A DNA stretch of 64,000 bases from Dyadobacter sp. CECT 9275. Lineage in GTDB: Bacteria; Bacteroidota; Bacteroidia; Cytophagales; Spirosomataceae. A model generated the notes under the pieces. It saw only the letters and a program-made list of their open reading frames with translations, made no database searches and had not been told where the DNA came from. Below are positions 16,369-26,191 of this stretch, piece by piece. Each line of letters starts with the position of its first letter. Position 1 is the stretch's first letter. A program made the translations under genes and the position numbers. The stretch is from assembly GCF_907164905.1 (NCBI RefSeq), contig NZ_CAJRAF010000002.1, forward strand, positions 496,001-560,000, written 5' to 3'.

Positions 16369-18084
16369 ATGGCGAATTTAAATATTGATGCGCAAAAAGA
16401 ATTAACCTACGATGCCATTGTGATCGGCTCGGGGGTATCTGGCGGCTGGGCAGCTAAAGAACTCACCGAAAAGGGTTTAAAGGTACTGATGCTGGAAAAA
16501 GGCAAAAACCTGGAACATGTAACTGGCTACGAAAACGCTTTAAAAGCACCCTGGGAATCGCAATACAACGGCAGGCTGACGATAAAACAAAAGGAAACAC
16601 ACCCCTTCCTTTCCAGGGATTATCCTTACAATGAGATGACGGAGAAGTACTGGATGAACGACTCCGATTCCATGTACGAAGAAAAGAAGAGATTTGACTG
16701 GTTCAGGCCTAATATCGTAGGAGGAAAATCAATCATGTGGGGCAGGCAGTCGTACCGCTGGAGTGACCTGGATTTTGAAGCTAACCTGAAAGACGGGATC
16801 GCCGTTGACTGGCCCATACGTTATAAAGATATAGCTCCCTGGTACTCCTATGTAGAAAAACACGTGGGTATTTCAGGAGAAAAACTCGGGCTCCCCCAAT
16901 TGCCGGACAGCGACTTCCTCCCGCCAATGGATATGTACTTCGTTGAAAAGGAGGTACGCAAAAGACTGGAAAAAGAGTTTCCGGGCCGACACATGACCAT
17001 AGGACGGGTTGCGAATCTTTCAAAGCCTACCAAAATACAACTGGAAGGAGGCCGCTCCCCATGCCAGTACCGCAACCGTTGCTCGCTTGGCTGCCCTTAC
17101 GGCGCCTATTTCAGTACACAGTCCAGTACGCTGCCACCAGCCGTAAAAACCGGCCTTCTTACCCTCCGTCCCGATTCCGTAGTGAGGGAAATTGTTTATG
17201 ACGACAAGAAAAAAAGAGCAACAGGAGTGCGGGTAACGGACTCGGTTACTCTGGAGGAGAAGGAATATTTCGCCAAACTGATCTTTGTATGTGCCAGTGC
17301 AATTGGCTCTACGGTAGTATTGCTGAACTCTACCTCGGACCGTTTTCCCAACGGAATGGGAAATGATTCTGGTGAACTGGGCCATAACCTGATGGACCAC
17401 CATTTCCGTACCGGGGCCAGCGGGGTCTGGGAAGGCGACCTCGACAAATATTACTTTGGAAGAAGGGCAAATGGTATCTATATCCCCAGATATCGTAACA
17501 TAGGAAACGACAAGCGCGAGTACCTCCGTGGCTTTGGTTATCAGGGAAGCGGCGGACGCCAGGGCTGGCAGCGCAATGTTGCTGAGCTTGCCTTTGGCGC
17601 CGATTTCAAAGAGGAACTCACTACACCGGGACCATGGACGATGGGCTTAGGTGGATTTGGCGAAACATTGCCGTACCATGAGAACCACATGTACCTGAGC
17701 AAAGACAAGAAAGACAAATGGGGCATGCCAGTGGTTGTTTTTGACGCAGACCTGCGTGAAAATGAACATAAAATGCGTAAGGATATGATGGCTGACGCTG
17801 CTGAAATGCTGGAAAGGTCAGGGGTGAAAAATGTAAAAACTTACGACAACGGCTCTTATCTGGGTATGGCCATCCACGAAATGGGAACTGCCAGAATGGG
17901 GCGCGACCCGAAAACTTCCGTACTTAATGGCAACAATCAGCTACATGCTGTTAAAAATGTTTTTGTCACCGATGGGGCCAGTATGACTTCGGCATCCTGC
18001 GTAAATCCATCCCTTACTTACATGGCCCTAACGGCCAGAGCGGTTGATTTTGCCGTAAAGGAAACGAAGAAAAAAAATCTGTAA
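16369..18084 (+). CDS. GMC-family FAD oxidoreductase (sugar/polyol dehydrogenase type)
   Basis: A 571-residue glucose-methanol-choline-type flavoprotein. The N-terminal Rossmann motif is GSGVSGGWAAKEL (20-32). C-terminal GMC blocks are IHEMGTARMG and DGASMTSASCVNPSLTYMAL. A cysteine trio (C232, C238, C242 in PCQYRNRCSLGC) resembles the Fe-S-binding cysteines seen in some dehydrogenase-type family members and suggests electron transfer rather than use of oxygen. It has no signal peptide and probably leaves the cell together with the Tat-exported small subunit encoded 92 bp upstream. The substrate cannot be read from sequence: gluconate, sugars, glycosides (3-oxidation) or inositols are all possible. 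A terminator follows at 18101. Confidence 0.88.
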   Translation: MANLNIDAQKELTYDAIVIGSGVSGGWAAKELTEKGLKVLMLEKGKNLEHVTGYENALKAPWESQYNGRLTIKQKETHPFLSRDYPYNEMTEKYWMNDSDSMYEEKKRFDWFRPNIVGGKSIMWGRQSYRWSDLDFEANLKDGIAVDWPIRYKDIAPWYSYVEKHVGISGEKLGLPQLPDSDFLPPMDMYFVEKEVRKRLEKEFPGRHMTIGRVANLSKPTKIQLEGGRSPCQYRNRCSLGCPYGAYFSTQSSTLPPAVKTGLLTLRPDSVVREIVYDDKKKRATGVRVTDSVTLEEKEYFAKLIFVCASAIGSTVVLLNSTSDRFPNGMGNDSGELGHNLMDHHFRTGASGVWEGDLDKYYFGRRANGIYIPRYRNIGNDKREYLRGFGYQGSGGRQGWQRNVAELAFGADFKEELTTPGPWTMGLGGFGETLPYHENHMYLSKDKKDKWGMPVVVFDADLRENEHKMRKDMMADAAEMLERSGVKNVKTYDNGSYLGMAIHEMGTARMGRDPKTSVLNGNNQLHAVKNVFVTDGASMTSASCVNPSLTYMALTARAVDFAVKETKKKNL

Positions 18085-18100
18085 TCCGGTTTGAAACAAA

Positions 18101-18128
18101 ATGGCGCGGAGAAATCCGCGTCATTTTT
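18101..18128 (+). terminator. Intrinsic terminator after the GMC oxidoreductase
   Basis: ATGGCGCGGA at 18101-18110 pairs with TCCGCGTCAT at 18115-18124 (10 bp, one G-T pair) around a GAAA tetraloop, followed by TTTT. It lies 16 bp after the GMC stop codon and closes that two-gene unit. Confidence 0.85.
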
Positions 18129-18223
18129 ATTTCGTTATACAGGATATGCTTTGCCCAAAACTCATAGAGGGAGTAATTAATGCAAAATTGTATTAATTCT
18201 TAGTCCTCCCATTTTTTCCTGAC

Positions 18224-19381
18224 ATGCCTGCCAACAATTCCATTTCTGCTTCTCCGGTAATCAAATCTGCCCGTACGGCTACTCTGTTAATATTCCTGGT
18301 CTGCGGAATTGGAATTTCCAGTTGGGCTCCCATGGTACCTTTTGTTAAAACCAACCTTGGGCTCAGCGAGGCAAATCTGGGTATTGTACTCTTATCCCTC
18401 GGGGCAGGAGCCATTCTTACCATGCCCTTTACCAGTCTTTTCATCAACCAGTATGGCAGCCGTAAAGTATCCCTGGTCGCTGCTGTGGTGATCGCTCTCA
18501 TGTTACCCTTGCTTCTTATTGCTGGTTCAGCGTTTTCTCTTGCCACTGCGTTGTTCGTTTTTGGAGCAGCCATCGGCACAATCGACGTAGCCATGAATGC
18601 ACATGCCATTGTAGTACAAAACAGCTATGGCAGGCCCATTATGTCGGCATTCCATGGAATGTTCAGTCTGGGAGGACTTGTTGGTTCCATTGGCCTGGGA
18701 TTTCTGATCAAATATGGTTTATCTCCTACCGTTGCCGCAATCAGTATTTCTGTCCTGCTGCTCCTGATTGCGATTACCCAATATTCCCGCTTGCTGCCGC
18801 ATACAAAGGAAAGCCGGGTGGATACATTCAAGTTTACCTTACCCACCGGGCCCGTACTACGGCTTGGGCTGATGTGTTTTGTGTTATTTCTGGCCGAAGG
18901 CGCATTGCTCGACTGGAGCGCTGTATTTCTCCAGTTCTCCCGTGGATTTGATCCATCCCTATCCGGTATTGGCTTTGCTTCGTTTTCTGTTGCTATGGCA
19001 GCGATGCGCCTTACCGGTGATAAAATCGTTCACAGACTCGGAACCCGAAAAGTGGTAGTACTAGGTACTCTGATGGCTGCTGCGGGTTACTTTATGGCCG
19101 TCTTGCTCCCATATTCGTACGCCGCACTAATTGGTTTTACTTTCATAGGACTGGGTGCGGCCAATGCCGTTCCGGTATTCTTCACCGCTGCCGGGCGTAT
19201 TTCCGGCATACCAGCAGCTGTGGCTCTTCCCGCCGTTACAACGCTGGGTTATGCCGGCCAGCTGGCAGGTCCGGCGCTTATTGGTTTTATTGCTGAATTC
19301 TCCTCATTACCTGTCGCTTTGGGTTTTGTGGGCATACTCCTGCTTCTGGTAAGTATTTCGTATTCCGCCCAGCCGGAATAA
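18224..19381 (+). CDS. MFS transporter (YbjJ-like)
   Basis: A 385-residue permease with about 12 membrane helices and a short cytoplasmic start. The order SSWAPMVPFVKTNLGLSEANLG, a short loop with GSRK after helix 2, and SAFHGMFSLGGLVG near helix 5 resemble the YbjJ group of the major facilitator superfamily, whose substrates are mostly unknown. The second half repeats the pattern with GTRK after helix 8. It stands alone: a terminator precedes it and the Omp85-like gene converges on it 5 bp away. The substrate cannot be inferred, and sugar or drug export are equally open. Confidence 0.82.
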   Translation: MPANNSISASPVIKSARTATLLIFLVCGIGISSWAPMVPFVKTNLGLSEANLGIVLLSLGAGAILTMPFTSLFINQYGSRKVSLVAAVVIALMLPLLLIAGSAFSLATALFVFGAAIGTIDVAMNAHAIVVQNSYGRPIMSAFHGMFSLGGLVGSIGLGFLIKYGLSPTVAAISISVLLLLIAITQYSRLLPHTKESRVDTFKFTLPTGPVLRLGLMCFVLFLAEGALLDWSAVFLQFSRGFDPSLSGIGFASFSVAMAAMRLTGDKIVHRLGTRKVVVLGTLMAAAGYFMAVLLPYSYAALIGFTFIGLGAANAVPVFFTAAGRISGIPAAVALPAVTTLGYAGQLAGPALIGFIAEFSSLPVALGFVGILLLLVSISYSAQPE

Positions 19382-19385
19382 TACC

Positions 19386-20522
19386 CTAAAAAGCTTCACC
19401 CGTAAATAAATAAAAACCTGGGCCATCCTTCGTAAAACCAACATCAAGTCTCAGGTAAATATCCTTTTGAGGAAACAACAAATACCGCAGGCCCACTCCT
19501 CCTGCAACCCGGATATGCCTGAAAGCAAACTGACCAACCCTGGGAGCCACCACTGCGGCGGAAGCAAAGGCAGCTCCTCCGAAACGCCTGCTAAACCTGA
19601 ACGGAAGCCAGCGATACTCCGTTTGTACCGCCAGCATGTTTTTATCCCGGTATCTGCCGGAGTAATATCCCCGCATTATCATTTCACCACCCATGAGGGC
19701 CAGTTGGTTAAATGGAATATTACCAGAGAAAAAATTACCGTACACCTGCCACGCCAGTACGTTACGCGTGCCCATCGGATGCGCAGAGCGAACATCCAGG
19801 TTCCAGCCCGAGAACTGATATTTACTTCCAAGACTTCTATTGTAGTTCAGATACGAAATTTCACCGAAAAATCCTTTCCGGACATTGAGTACATTATGAC
19901 GGTTGTCGTACACCAGCGCTGCTCCCAAGCCCAGGTTCCGCCCGCCTGAACTTCCCAAAGGCAACGGATATGAATGGTTTTCAGGTTGTTCAAAATGCGT
20001 ATTGTATAATTGCTGATAGTCAATCTCCGGTCCCGCGAAGAAGTTCGGAATTATCTTACGCAGTACACGTTGTTTGAGCAGCAGGTAATTGGCGTCTATC
20101 AGTGCAGGATCGTGCCCGGAGGTTTCGGGACCTATGCCATAATACAGTAGAGGAAATCGCTGAAAACGTGTTTTTCCCAGAAAAAACCATTTATCCTTAT
20201 CCCCGTATATTGCATTGTCCAGCCAGATCCCATACTGGCCTTCCAATGTAACAAAAGTAAATGCGTTCAGCTCGCTCAGCCGGTTAAGGGAATCATTTTT
20301 CGCCTGAAACAACAGAAGTGAAGAAAATCCAAATTCAAAACTGGTTTCCGGGGAATAGGCCAGTGTCGGATAGATCCTGAAACTGGGCCGTCCGGGCGCC
20401 GTGGTATCGCTCAAGGCCTTCCGGATAATCTTTTTCACCCAGTTGTTTTGGCCATGAGCAAAAGGAATATCGTCCAGAAAAAACGATAGGATTAAAAAGC
20501 AGAATCTTCTGATTTGGACCAC
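19386..20522 (-). CDS. Omp85/BamA-like outer-membrane beta-barrel protein (no POTRA domains)
   Basis: A 378-residue exported protein with a hydrophobic signal region (cleavage near AHGQ). The rest is rich in alternating aromatic/polar strands typical of a 16-strand barrel. The MGGEMIMRGYYSGRYRD segment contains the RGY signature of the Omp85 L6 loop, followed by a final-strand pattern ending in Phe. Compared with BamA (about 800 residues) all POTRA domains are missing, so this is a barrel-only member like many Bacteroidetes surface-antigen proteins. The function is unknown; lipid or protein export are possible. The start is a GTG at 20522, since there is no in-frame ATG before the signal sequence. 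Confidence 0.78.
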   Translation of the reverse strand: MVQIRRFCFLILSFFLDDIPFAHGQNNWVKKIIRKALSDTTAPGRPSFRIYPTLAYSPETSFEFGFSSLLLFQAKNDSLNRLSELNAFTFVTLEGQYGIWLDNAIYGDKDKWFFLGKTRFQRFPLLYYGIGPETSGHDPALIDANYLLLKQRVLRKIIPNFFAGPEIDYQQLYNTHFEQPENHSYPLPLGSSGGRNLGLGAALVYDNRHNVLNVRKGFFGEISYLNYNRSLGSKYQFSGWNLDVRSAHPMGTRNVLAWQVYGNFFSGNIPFNQLALMGGEMIMRGYYSGRYRDKNMLAVQTEYRWLPFRFSRRFGGAAFASAAVVAPRVGQFAFRHIRVAGGVGLRYLLFPQKDIYLRLDVGFTKDGPGFYLFTGEAF

Positions 20523-20706
20523 TGAAAAGTAAATTATCGTCCGCTTGTTTTGTTTACAGAAAACAGAAAAAAAAATCAGGCCAGACCGAGTGAGTCATCT
20601 TCAAATAAGCACCTTTATTACAGTAGAAGCACTTGTTTTACCGCTCTTTCAGGAACATTAACCGGCGTTATGGCCGATTTTAAGCCGCATTACATCACTG
20701 ATATTC

Positions 20707-22815
20707 ATGAAAAATTACCTGCTGATTTTATTTGGGATACTGCAAACGGCAACGCTACTTGCCCAGGAAAAGGGAACGAAAAAAGGCTGGTGGCAGCAAA
20801 ACAACCTGCGCATGATCCAGATGAACCTTCCCGATTATGAAGCTGCAACGCTAGATGCCGATTCCGTTGTAGCGGACCTGATCAGTGTTTCAGCCAATAC
20901 CCTGCTGATAAACGCGGGAGGTATTATGGCATTTTATCCGACAAAACTGGATTTTCATTACACCAATCCGTACATGAAACCGGGTGTATTGGGAGCTATT
21001 ATTAAAAAGTGCCACGAAAATCAGATACGGGTTATGGTGCGTTTTGACTTCAGCCGGGTCCACGAAAGTATCTTCAAAGCCCACCCCGACTGGTGTTATA
21101 TTTCCCCCAAAGGGGAGCGCATGATCAATACGGACATGTATGTGGTTTCGATCAACGCTCCGTACGTACAGGAAAAGGCTTTTCAGATTATTGAGGAAGT
21201 GATTGACCTGTTTCCGATTGACGGAATTTTTCTCAACATGCCGGGCTACCAGGTACGAAATCCCTATGAAGATAAATATCATGGTATCGACCAGAACGAA
21301 TCGGATCAAAAACGGTTTGCTGCGTTCAGTAACGGGCTCACACTTCCGAAGGAGGAAAACAAGGCCGACCCGCTGTTTCAGCGCTACCTGGATTTCAAGA
21401 AAGAAACCGTAGAGGAATGGTCGGAAAAACTGCATAGGCTGGTCAAATCAAAAAACCCTCAAATTGCGATTTGTACCTATTCGGACAAGTTTGTGGACAT
21501 CATCCGGCACGAGTCACAAAGTATGACCAGCCTTCCCTATTGGCCCTATACGGCGTCGGATAATGTGAGTAATGCGGTTAATTCCTTCCCGCATCATATA
21601 ATCAGCAATGCCAGCATACAACAAATTTCCTTTCAGTCGCGGTACAACGCCATTGAACCTGCGGAAGTGCGGATACGGCTTTATGAAAATATTGCAAACG
21701 GTTCGGGGCTGGATATGAGCATGATGGGCGACATGCGGGGATACGAAGACGAGCGCAACTATCCGGTTTTCAGAGAGGTGTACAGCTTTCACAAAAAACA
21801 TGAGGCTTATTTCGGCCAATACAAATCCAGGGCGAAAGTAGCCATTATCGCACCTGGCGCCTGGCCCAGCGGTGATCCCATGCAGGAATACCGCGGGATA
21901 CAACTGATGCTCAGAGAAGCCCATATCCCTTTTGATATCATCGAAGACGGGCAAATTGGCAACTTGGAAGAAAAGATCAAGCACTATAAACTGATCCTGT
22001 TACCCGAAATCACTTACCTGAAACCCGACGCCATAAAGATACTCAAAGAAGCGAACCTGGCAGGAACCCAGCTGATTGCCACCAACCGTAGCCTGTTTGA
22101 TACCCCGGCGGACTTGTACAAAATTTTCGGTGTTAAAATTGTCAAAAAAGACAATGATGGAGCAGGTAACTACCTGGTGCCTGACGATCGCTCGGTGTTC
22201 AAAAACTTCAAAGGTCAAAATATGATGTTCTGGAAGTACAATCTGGGCCTTTACGATATGACAGCGACGGATAAGCAATACCTGCCTATTTTATCCAAAG
22301 GCCGCCCGGGCCCTCCCGAAATTATAGGTGGACATACCCCCACAGGTTACCATGCCATGAGTATAAAGAGAAACGGAAATGGCCAGGCAGTTATCCTGCC
22401 TGTAAACATAGGAAAACTTTACTATATACATGGTTATCAGGAGCATAAGCGAATCATACTGGACGTAATCAAACACCTTTTGCCAGACGCGGACTCCGAT
22501 ATTCGCACCAACGCTCCCGCCCGTGTGGAAACGATTCTGACAGAATACCGTAAAAACATAAAGGGATTGTCAACTTCCAAAGCTACTGACGGCCAGATTC
22601 TTCATCTGATCAACCTCACGGGATTCAGCGGCAATACTTACTTCGATCCTTATGTGCAGCACAACCTGACATTCAAAATCAGATCACCGAAAAAACCTTC
22701 AAATGTTTTTACACTTTCCAATGAGAAACCCCTGTCGTTCAGCTGGAAGGATGATTACCTATCTTTTGAAATAGCGAAATTCCACGCTTATGAAGCGGTG
22801 GTGATGGATTGGTAA
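20707..22815 (+). CDS. Secreted GHL6-type glycoside hydrolase-like protein with beta-galactosidase trimerisation-like domain
   Basis: A 702-residue protein with a signal peptide (cleavage near LLAQ). The first part resembles the hypothetical glycosyl hydrolase 6 family: NLRMIQMNLPDYEA, SVSANTLLINAGGIMAFYPT, then IRVMVRFDFSRVH, strands of a TIM barrel. The middle part (about 370-560) resembles the trimerisation (flavodoxin-like) domain of family 42 beta-galactosidases, with VAIIAPGAWPSGDPMQEYRG. Acidic residues at strand ends could be catalytic, but I cannot assign them. The substrate is unknown. It is transcribed alone and separated by a terminator from the convergent YceI gene; nearby FucP and ROK genes suggest a sugar-scavenging neighbourhood. 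Confidence 0.7.
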   Translation: MKNYLLILFGILQTATLLAQEKGTKKGWWQQNNLRMIQMNLPDYEAATLDADSVVADLISVSANTLLINAGGIMAFYPTKLDFHYTNPYMKPGVLGAIIKKCHENQIRVMVRFDFSRVHESIFKAHPDWCYISPKGERMINTDMYVVSINAPYVQEKAFQIIEEVIDLFPIDGIFLNMPGYQVRNPYEDKYHGIDQNESDQKRFAAFSNGLTLPKEENKADPLFQRYLDFKKETVEEWSEKLHRLVKSKNPQIAICTYSDKFVDIIRHESQSMTSLPYWPYTASDNVSNAVNSFPHHIISNASIQQISFQSRYNAIEPAEVRIRLYENIANGSGLDMSMMGDMRGYEDERNYPVFREVYSFHKKHEAYFGQYKSRAKVAIIAPGAWPSGDPMQEYRGIQLMLREAHIPFDIIEDGQIGNLEEKIKHYKLILLPEITYLKPDAIKILKEANLAGTQLIATNRSLFDTPADLYKIFGVKIVKKDNDGAGNYLVPDDRSVFKNFKGQNMMFWKYNLGLYDMTATDKQYLPILSKGRPGPPEIIGGHTPTGYHAMSIKRNGNGQAVILPVNIGKLYYIHGYQEHKRIILDVIKHLLPDADSDIRTNAPARVETILTEYRKNIKGLSTSKATDGQILHLINLTGFSGNTYFDPYVQHNLTFKIRSPKKPSNVFTLSNEKPLSFSWKDDYLSFEIAKFHAYEAVVMDW

Positions 22816-22896
22816 CATACCTTACCAAAGGGTTTGTCAAGTAACCTTATGGTCAGGCGGAACGTTCCGGTTGGGGACCAATTTATTTTGAGTATA

Positions 22897-22937
22897 AAAA
22901 GAAGAAGTCAGGCCCGCATAGCCTGACTTCTTCTTTT
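22897..22937. terminator. Bidirectional intrinsic terminator (17-bp perfect stem)
   Basis: AAAAGAAGAAGTCAGGC at 22897-22913 is the exact reverse complement of GCCTGACTTCTTCTTTT at 22921-22937, with loop CCGCATA. It lies between the converging glycosidase-like and YceI genes and has A and T runs suitable for both directions. Confidence 0.88.
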
Positions 22938-22956
22938 ATCTTGATTTCTTATCAAT

Positions 22957-23526
22957 CTACTGAGGACCAAATTCGCCGTCAGCGATGATCAGTACTTCTT
23001 CGCTGATCATTGGTGGTTGAAATTTAGGCCCAATACCGAAATCAGCACGCTTTACAGTTCCGGTTGCCCTGAAACCAGCCACCGGCTTTTTACTCATCTG
23101 ATTGGTAATGGTACCCCGGTACCAAAGCTCCAGTGTTACTGGCTTTGTAACACCGTGCATGGTCAGATCACCGGTAAGCTGGAATTTATCCTTGGCTATG
23201 ATTTTCAGACCAGTACTTTTAAAAGTTAATTCAGGATTAGCCGCTGCATCAAAAAAATCAGCTGATTTCAGGTGATCATTACGCTTTTCAACGCCTGTAT
23301 TAATAGATGCCGTTTTTGCTGTAAGCTCAAATTTGGCATCGCTGAAATCAGGTTTTGTCGCCGTAATGGTGGCATCAAAGTCAGTAAAAGCACCGGAAAC
23401 CGTCGAGACACCCAGGTGGGTAACATCAAATTTAAGCTGCGAATGCGCTTTGTCGTTCTTCCACGTCTGTGCGTAGGTTAAAACCGAACCTGCTGACAAA
23501 AGGAATAAAAGGAATAATTTTCTCAT
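22957..23526 (-). CDS. YceI family periplasmic protein
   Basis: A 189-residue protein with a clear signal peptide (cleavage after TYAQ). The mature part is a YceI lipocalin-like barrel: KAHSQLKFDVTHLGVSTVSG at the start, SADFFDAAANPELTFKST in the middle and GFRATGTVKRADFGIG near the end. The family binds isoprenoid or other amphiphilic molecules and is induced by stress or high pH in E. coli. Its ligand here is unknown. It is transcribed alone toward the shared terminator at 22897-22937. Confidence 0.92.
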   Translation of the reverse strand: MRKLFLLFLLSAGSVLTYAQTWKNDKAHSQLKFDVTHLGVSTVSGAFTDFDATITATKPDFSDAKFELTAKTASINTGVEKRNDHLKSADFFDAAANPELTFKSTGLKIIAKDKFQLTGDLTMHGVTKPVTLELWYRGTITNQMSKKPVAGFRATGTVKRADFGIGPKFQPPMISEEVLIIADGEFGPQ

Positions 23527-23723
23527 CGGATTTAGCTTTTTTTAAAGATAAAACATCTTAATGTTAAACACCGAAATAATGAAATTTACTCCTCACCCTG
23601 CTGTTTATTCTGTTATCTTATTTTTAACATAAAAATATCCCTCAGCACAAAGCACCGTTCACAAAAAAACCTGGGCCAGTCTTGATGAAACCATTCCAGG
23701 TATGTTTTCATTATCCGGTATCC

Positions 23724-24623
23724 TTACAGCAGTGCCGCTCCAAAAACCCCGGCGCTGTCACCGAGTTTTGGTTTCAGGATAGGTGTGGTAACGATGCCCT
23801 TGTTGAAAATGTACTTTTTAATTTTTTCATACCCCTCGGTATACAGCAGGTCGATATTGCCCACACCTCCGCCAATCACGATCAGTCCGGGGTCCAATAC
23901 GTTGATGAGCGTTGAAATCGCTTTGCCATAAAATTCGATCAACCTTTCAACAGTTGCCCGGGCAAACTCGTTTCCACCCTCCTGGTATTGCTGAAGGATA
24001 GTTTTGAGCGACTGCTTCTCCCCACTAACCTGCTCATAATATCTTTCAAGTGCAGGACCAGAGATCACCTGTTCCACACACCCCGATTTTCCGCAGTAAC
24101 AAGGCTCACCATTCTCTTCAAGGATATTATGTCCCCATTCTCCGCCGATGCCATGATGTCCGCCTATGATCTTATTATGCACCACAAGACCACCGCCCAC
24201 GCCGGTGCCCATGATCACGCCGAACACAACTTCCGCCTCGGGAAAATCTTTACCAGACCCCATCAGCGCCTCAGCCAATGCAAAACAGTTGGCGTCATTG
24301 GCCAGCTTGACCGGGACACCCAGTATTTTTTCAAGATCCTTTGCCAAGGGCATCCCGTTAAGGCATGTGGTGTTACAATTTTTCATAAGCTGCGACTCAG
24401 GTTCCAGCACACCCGGCGTGGCAAAGCCTACTTTTTGAGGTACCTCACCAATTTCCTCAGCCACCAGATCGACGAGTTTTTTAATCTGGGACAATATATG
24501 CTCATATCCCTTTGCCGATTCTGTTGGCAAACGTTTTCTCAAAACTACTTCCAGATTATTATCAGAATCCAGTACGGCACATTCTATCTTGGTACCGCCC
24601 AAGTCTACTCCCCAAAGTTTCAT
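23724..24623 (-). CDS. ROK family sugar kinase
   Basis: A 299-residue ROK protein. The phosphate-binding start is GVDLGGTKIECAVLD, the ATP/sugar region is GVIMGTGVGGGLV, and the zinc motif CYCGKSGCVEQ is complete, following the GGEWGH sugar-contact motif. There is no winged helix, so it is an enzyme rather than a NagC/XylR-type repressor. It most likely phosphorylates glucose or a related hexose or aminohexose in the cytoplasm. The FucP-type permease gene ends 89 bp upstream on the same strand, so the two probably form an uptake-plus-phosphorylation unit. Confidence 0.9.
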   Translation of the reverse strand: MKLWGVDLGGTKIECAVLDSDNNLEVVLRKRLPTESAKGYEHILSQIKKLVDLVAEEIGEVPQKVGFATPGVLEPESQLMKNCNTTCLNGMPLAKDLEKILGVPVKLANDANCFALAEALMGSGKDFPEAEVVFGVIMGTGVGGGLVVHNKIIGGHHGIGGEWGHNILEENGEPCYCGKSGCVEQVISGPALERYYEQVSGEKQSLKTILQQYQEGGNEFARATVERLIEFYGKAISTLINVLDPGLIVIGGGVGNIDLLYTEGYEKIKKYIFNKGIVTTPILKPKLGDSAGVFGAALL

Positions 24624-24711
24624 GTTAATTATGCTCAGTTGTTTTTATTCAGATATACCTGTTTTTAATAATACAGGCATCAGACCGAAATGGACAGTTA
24701 AAAATTTAAAA

Positions 24712-25962
24712 TCAGTGTACTTTATAAAATTTAAATCCGAAAAGGAAAATGACGAAATAACAGACAATGGGTAAATAATAGGCCGTGGCAACGTCGTATT
24801 CGGCCACCGCTCCCATTGCAAACGGGAAAACCGCTCCGCCCACTACCCCCATGGAAATGAAGGAAGATGCCTGCTGTGTGTGTGCCCCGAGATTTTTAAG
24901 GCCCAGACTAAAGATAGTCGGGAACATGATGCTGAAAAAGAAATTAAGCATCAGCAAGGCAATGAATGAAGGCCAACCAAGACTCTGAGCGATAATGATG
25001 CACATCAGGACATTACAGGCTGCGAAAATAGCAAGCAAGGTATGCGGCGCAATCATGCGCATCAGGAAGGTACCCACAAACCGGCCCGCTAACATCAGCG
25101 CCATGAATATGATCATATAGTTCCCTGCCACCACATCTGTAAATCCCATTTTCTCGTGACCATAATTGATGAAGAACGCCCATGTTCCACCCTGGGCTGC
25201 CACGTTGAAAAACTGCGCAATCACCGACCATACAAAATGGCGGTGGTGTATAAGTTTCTTACCGGGTTCCATATCTATATTCACTGCATCCGGATTGGCT
25301 CCGGTCACATGCGGATCGGTCAGTGCTGGTACTTTCACAAAAGAAAAACAGAACGCGATGAGGGAAATAACACTGCCGATGGCAATATACAGCAGCTTCA
25401 CAGATGTAAGATCGGTACTGCCCTGCACATTATTACGGAGCAGAAAATAAGATCCGATGGCGGGTCCCATGATCGCGCCGAGGGCATTAAACGCCTGGGC
25501 AAAGTTGATTCGCTGGTCGGACGTTTGCTGATTACCCAGCGATGCTACGAAAGGATGCGCTACCGTCTCAAGCGTGGAAAGGCCACAACCCAAAATGAAC
25601 AATGCTATCCCAAAAAAACCGAAAGAGGCCGTATTTGCCGCAGGCACAAACAAAAAAGAACCCAATGCAAAAAGGGAAAGTCCCAGAAGTACTCCGTTTT
25701 TATATCCGAATCGCTTCATAAACAAACCGGCGGGAATACCCATGACAAAGTAGGCTCCGAAAATCGCGAACTGAACGAAGGCCGACTGAGTTTTGCTAAG
25801 GCTCAAGACATGCTGGAAGTGTTTGTTCAGTACATCGCCCATGGTGATTGCAATTCCCCAAAACATAAAAAGGGAAGTGACGAAGACAAGCGTCACGAGA
25901 TACTTTTTTTCAGTAAAAGTTGCCGGAATTTTGGCAGCCCCCTGTTCGGGTAGATGGCTCAT
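24712..25962 (-). CDS. FucP-type sugar:proton symporter (MFS)
   Basis: A 416-residue permease with 12 predicted helices. The start LVTLVFVTSLFMFWGIAITM and the LSKTQSAFVQFAIFGAYFVMGIPAG segment are hallmarks of the FucP/GluP group (fucose, glucose, galactose or N-acetylglucosamine uptake). ETVAHPFVASLGN near helix 4-5 is also typical. It is followed 88 bp downstream on the same strand by the ROK kinase, which suggests the imported sugar is phosphorylated right after entry. That link favours glucose or GlcNAc over fucose, but the substrate is not proven. Confidence 0.88.
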   Translation of the reverse strand: MSHLPEQGAAKIPATFTEKKYLVTLVFVTSLFMFWGIAITMGDVLNKHFQHVLSLSKTQSAFVQFAIFGAYFVMGIPAGLFMKRFGYKNGVLLGLSLFALGSFLFVPAANTASFGFFGIALFILGCGLSTLETVAHPFVASLGNQQTSDQRINFAQAFNALGAIMGPAIGSYFLLRNNVQGSTDLTSVKLLYIAIGSVISLIAFCFSFVKVPALTDPHVTGANPDAVNIDMEPGKKLIHHRHFVWSVIAQFFNVAAQGGTWAFFINYGHEKMGFTDVVAGNYMIIFMALMLAGRFVGTFLMRMIAPHTLLAIFAACNVLMCIIIAQSLGWPSFIALLMLNFFFSIMFPTIFSLGLKNLGAHTQQASSFISMGVVGGAVFPFAMGAVAEYDVATAYYLPIVCYFVIFLFGFKFYKVH

Positions 25963-26191
25963 TGTAGGTTAATTGTAGTATTAAATATTCGGTTAGTTCT
26001 ATTTTTGAAGATGTAAATTAGAGAAATTTAAAAAACCTTTCCAATCATAGTTTTCTGCTTCCCTGCCGCGTACCGCTTTTCAGCTTAGCGAAAGTTACTA
26101 AAACACCTGATAAAGAACCCGAAACAACATCCCTGAAAATTACCGTCTGGTAAAATTTACAGTCAATACCTCTTCATGGTTTTGCAGTCTG

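Noticed and set aside
20890..21435. Open frame of 181 codons on the minus strand
   Set aside because: It is antisense within the GHL6-like gene and has no recognisable domain.
24527..24545. Partial operator-like CAAACGTTTT inside the ROK gene
   Set aside because: It is in coding sequence, lacks the palindromic end and is not paired; similar chance matches occur inside the TesA-like and LacI coding regions.
23988..24668. Open frame of 226 codons on the plus strand
   Set aside because: It is antisense to the ROK kinase, whose motifs are complete; no protein-like features.
25156..25953. Long open frame on the plus strand (265 codons)
   Set aside because: It lies antisense within the FucP-type permease gene, is rich in Lys/Arg/His and has no domain; it is a shadow of the real gene.
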